Positions 63,959 to 64,000 of a stretch of 64,000 bases of DNA are shown one piece after another. The stretch spans positions 558,001 to 622,000 of the forward strand of contig NZ_NPZB01000002.1 of NCBI RefSeq assembly GCF_002895945.1, given 5' to 3'. Position 1 is the stretch's first letter. The number at the start of each line of letters is the position of its first letter. The stretch is from Solilutibacter silvestris (GTDB lineage: Bacteria > Pseudomonadota > Gammaproteobacteria > Xanthomonadales > Xanthomonadaceae). The notes under the pieces are model-generated. The model was not told the origin of the DNA and made no database searches. It saw nothing but the letters and a program-made list of their open reading frames with translations. Both the position numbers and the translations under genes were made by a program.

Positions 63959-64000
63959 CGGTACCAACCGAAGCTTGCGTAATTCCGCAGACAAACCGAT

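Overview
The window looks like a chromosomal segment of a high-GC gammaproteobacterium of the Xanthomonadaceae/Lysobacteraceae (Lysobacter, Luteimonas or Thermomonas-like). This is inferred from the serC-pheA-hisC-aroA operon, the cmk-rpsA-ihfB-lapB order followed by a WecA-like transferase, a FlaA1/WbpM-like protein and galU, the L36 type, and the ndk-rlmN-pilF-rodZ order. No rRNA operon or CRISPR array is present. Two complete tRNA genes are seen: tRNA-Val(CAC) and tRNA-Ser(UGA).

Layout: 1-3941 holds the end of an FMN-binding glutamate-synthase-like gene, an ArsC-family reductase, two small unknown genes and the potassium transporter kup. 4014-13989 is a 9.9-kb integrated element bounded by a 51-bp perfect direct repeat that is the 3' part of tRNA-Val. 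14074-22583 carries a PHA-granule-type protein, an exported MurQ-like SIS protein, an FHA-like protein, serC-pheA-hisC-aroA and a TonB-like protein. 22680-28115 has serS, tRNA-Ser, a GacA/UvrY-type regulator and rne. 28484-33017 has rluC, phhB, nfuA, a membrane repetitive protein and two cytochromes c. 33212-40992 is a tripartite RND export operon with two permeases. 41135-45337 has a GFA protein, a TraB-like protein, the agmatine-to-putrescine pair aguB/aguA and rpmJ. 45475-53477 runs from cmk through rpsA, ihfB and lapB into surface polysaccharide genes ending in galU. 53519-64000 has recQ, a TetR-fadB-fadA beta-oxidation operon, ndk, rlmN, pilF and rodZ.

The most interesting part is the 9.9-kb element. 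It encodes a tyrosine integrase, an AlpA/excisionase-like protein, a primase-helicase, a candidate scaffold, a major capsid protein and both terminase subunits. It has no recognisable portal, head protease, tail tube, tail tape measure, lysis gene or repressor. One tail-assembly gene (lambda gpI type) is present but frameshifted by an 8-bp tandem duplication. The gene set fits a capsid- and terminase-encoding phage satellite better than a complete prophage, although a collapsed prophage is not excluded. The element also restores the tRNA-Val 3' end and brings a replacement terminator, while the original 3' end and terminator are stranded at the left end. It carries arm-like repeats near both ends, an iteron-like TGGTCCA cluster after the replication gene, a structured 500-bp intergenic region, and a capsid leader that could hide its ribosome binding site.

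The rest of the window is mostly housekeeping and is annotated from domain and motif recognition by eye. No database search was run, so family assignments rest on recognisable motifs, length and neighbourhood.
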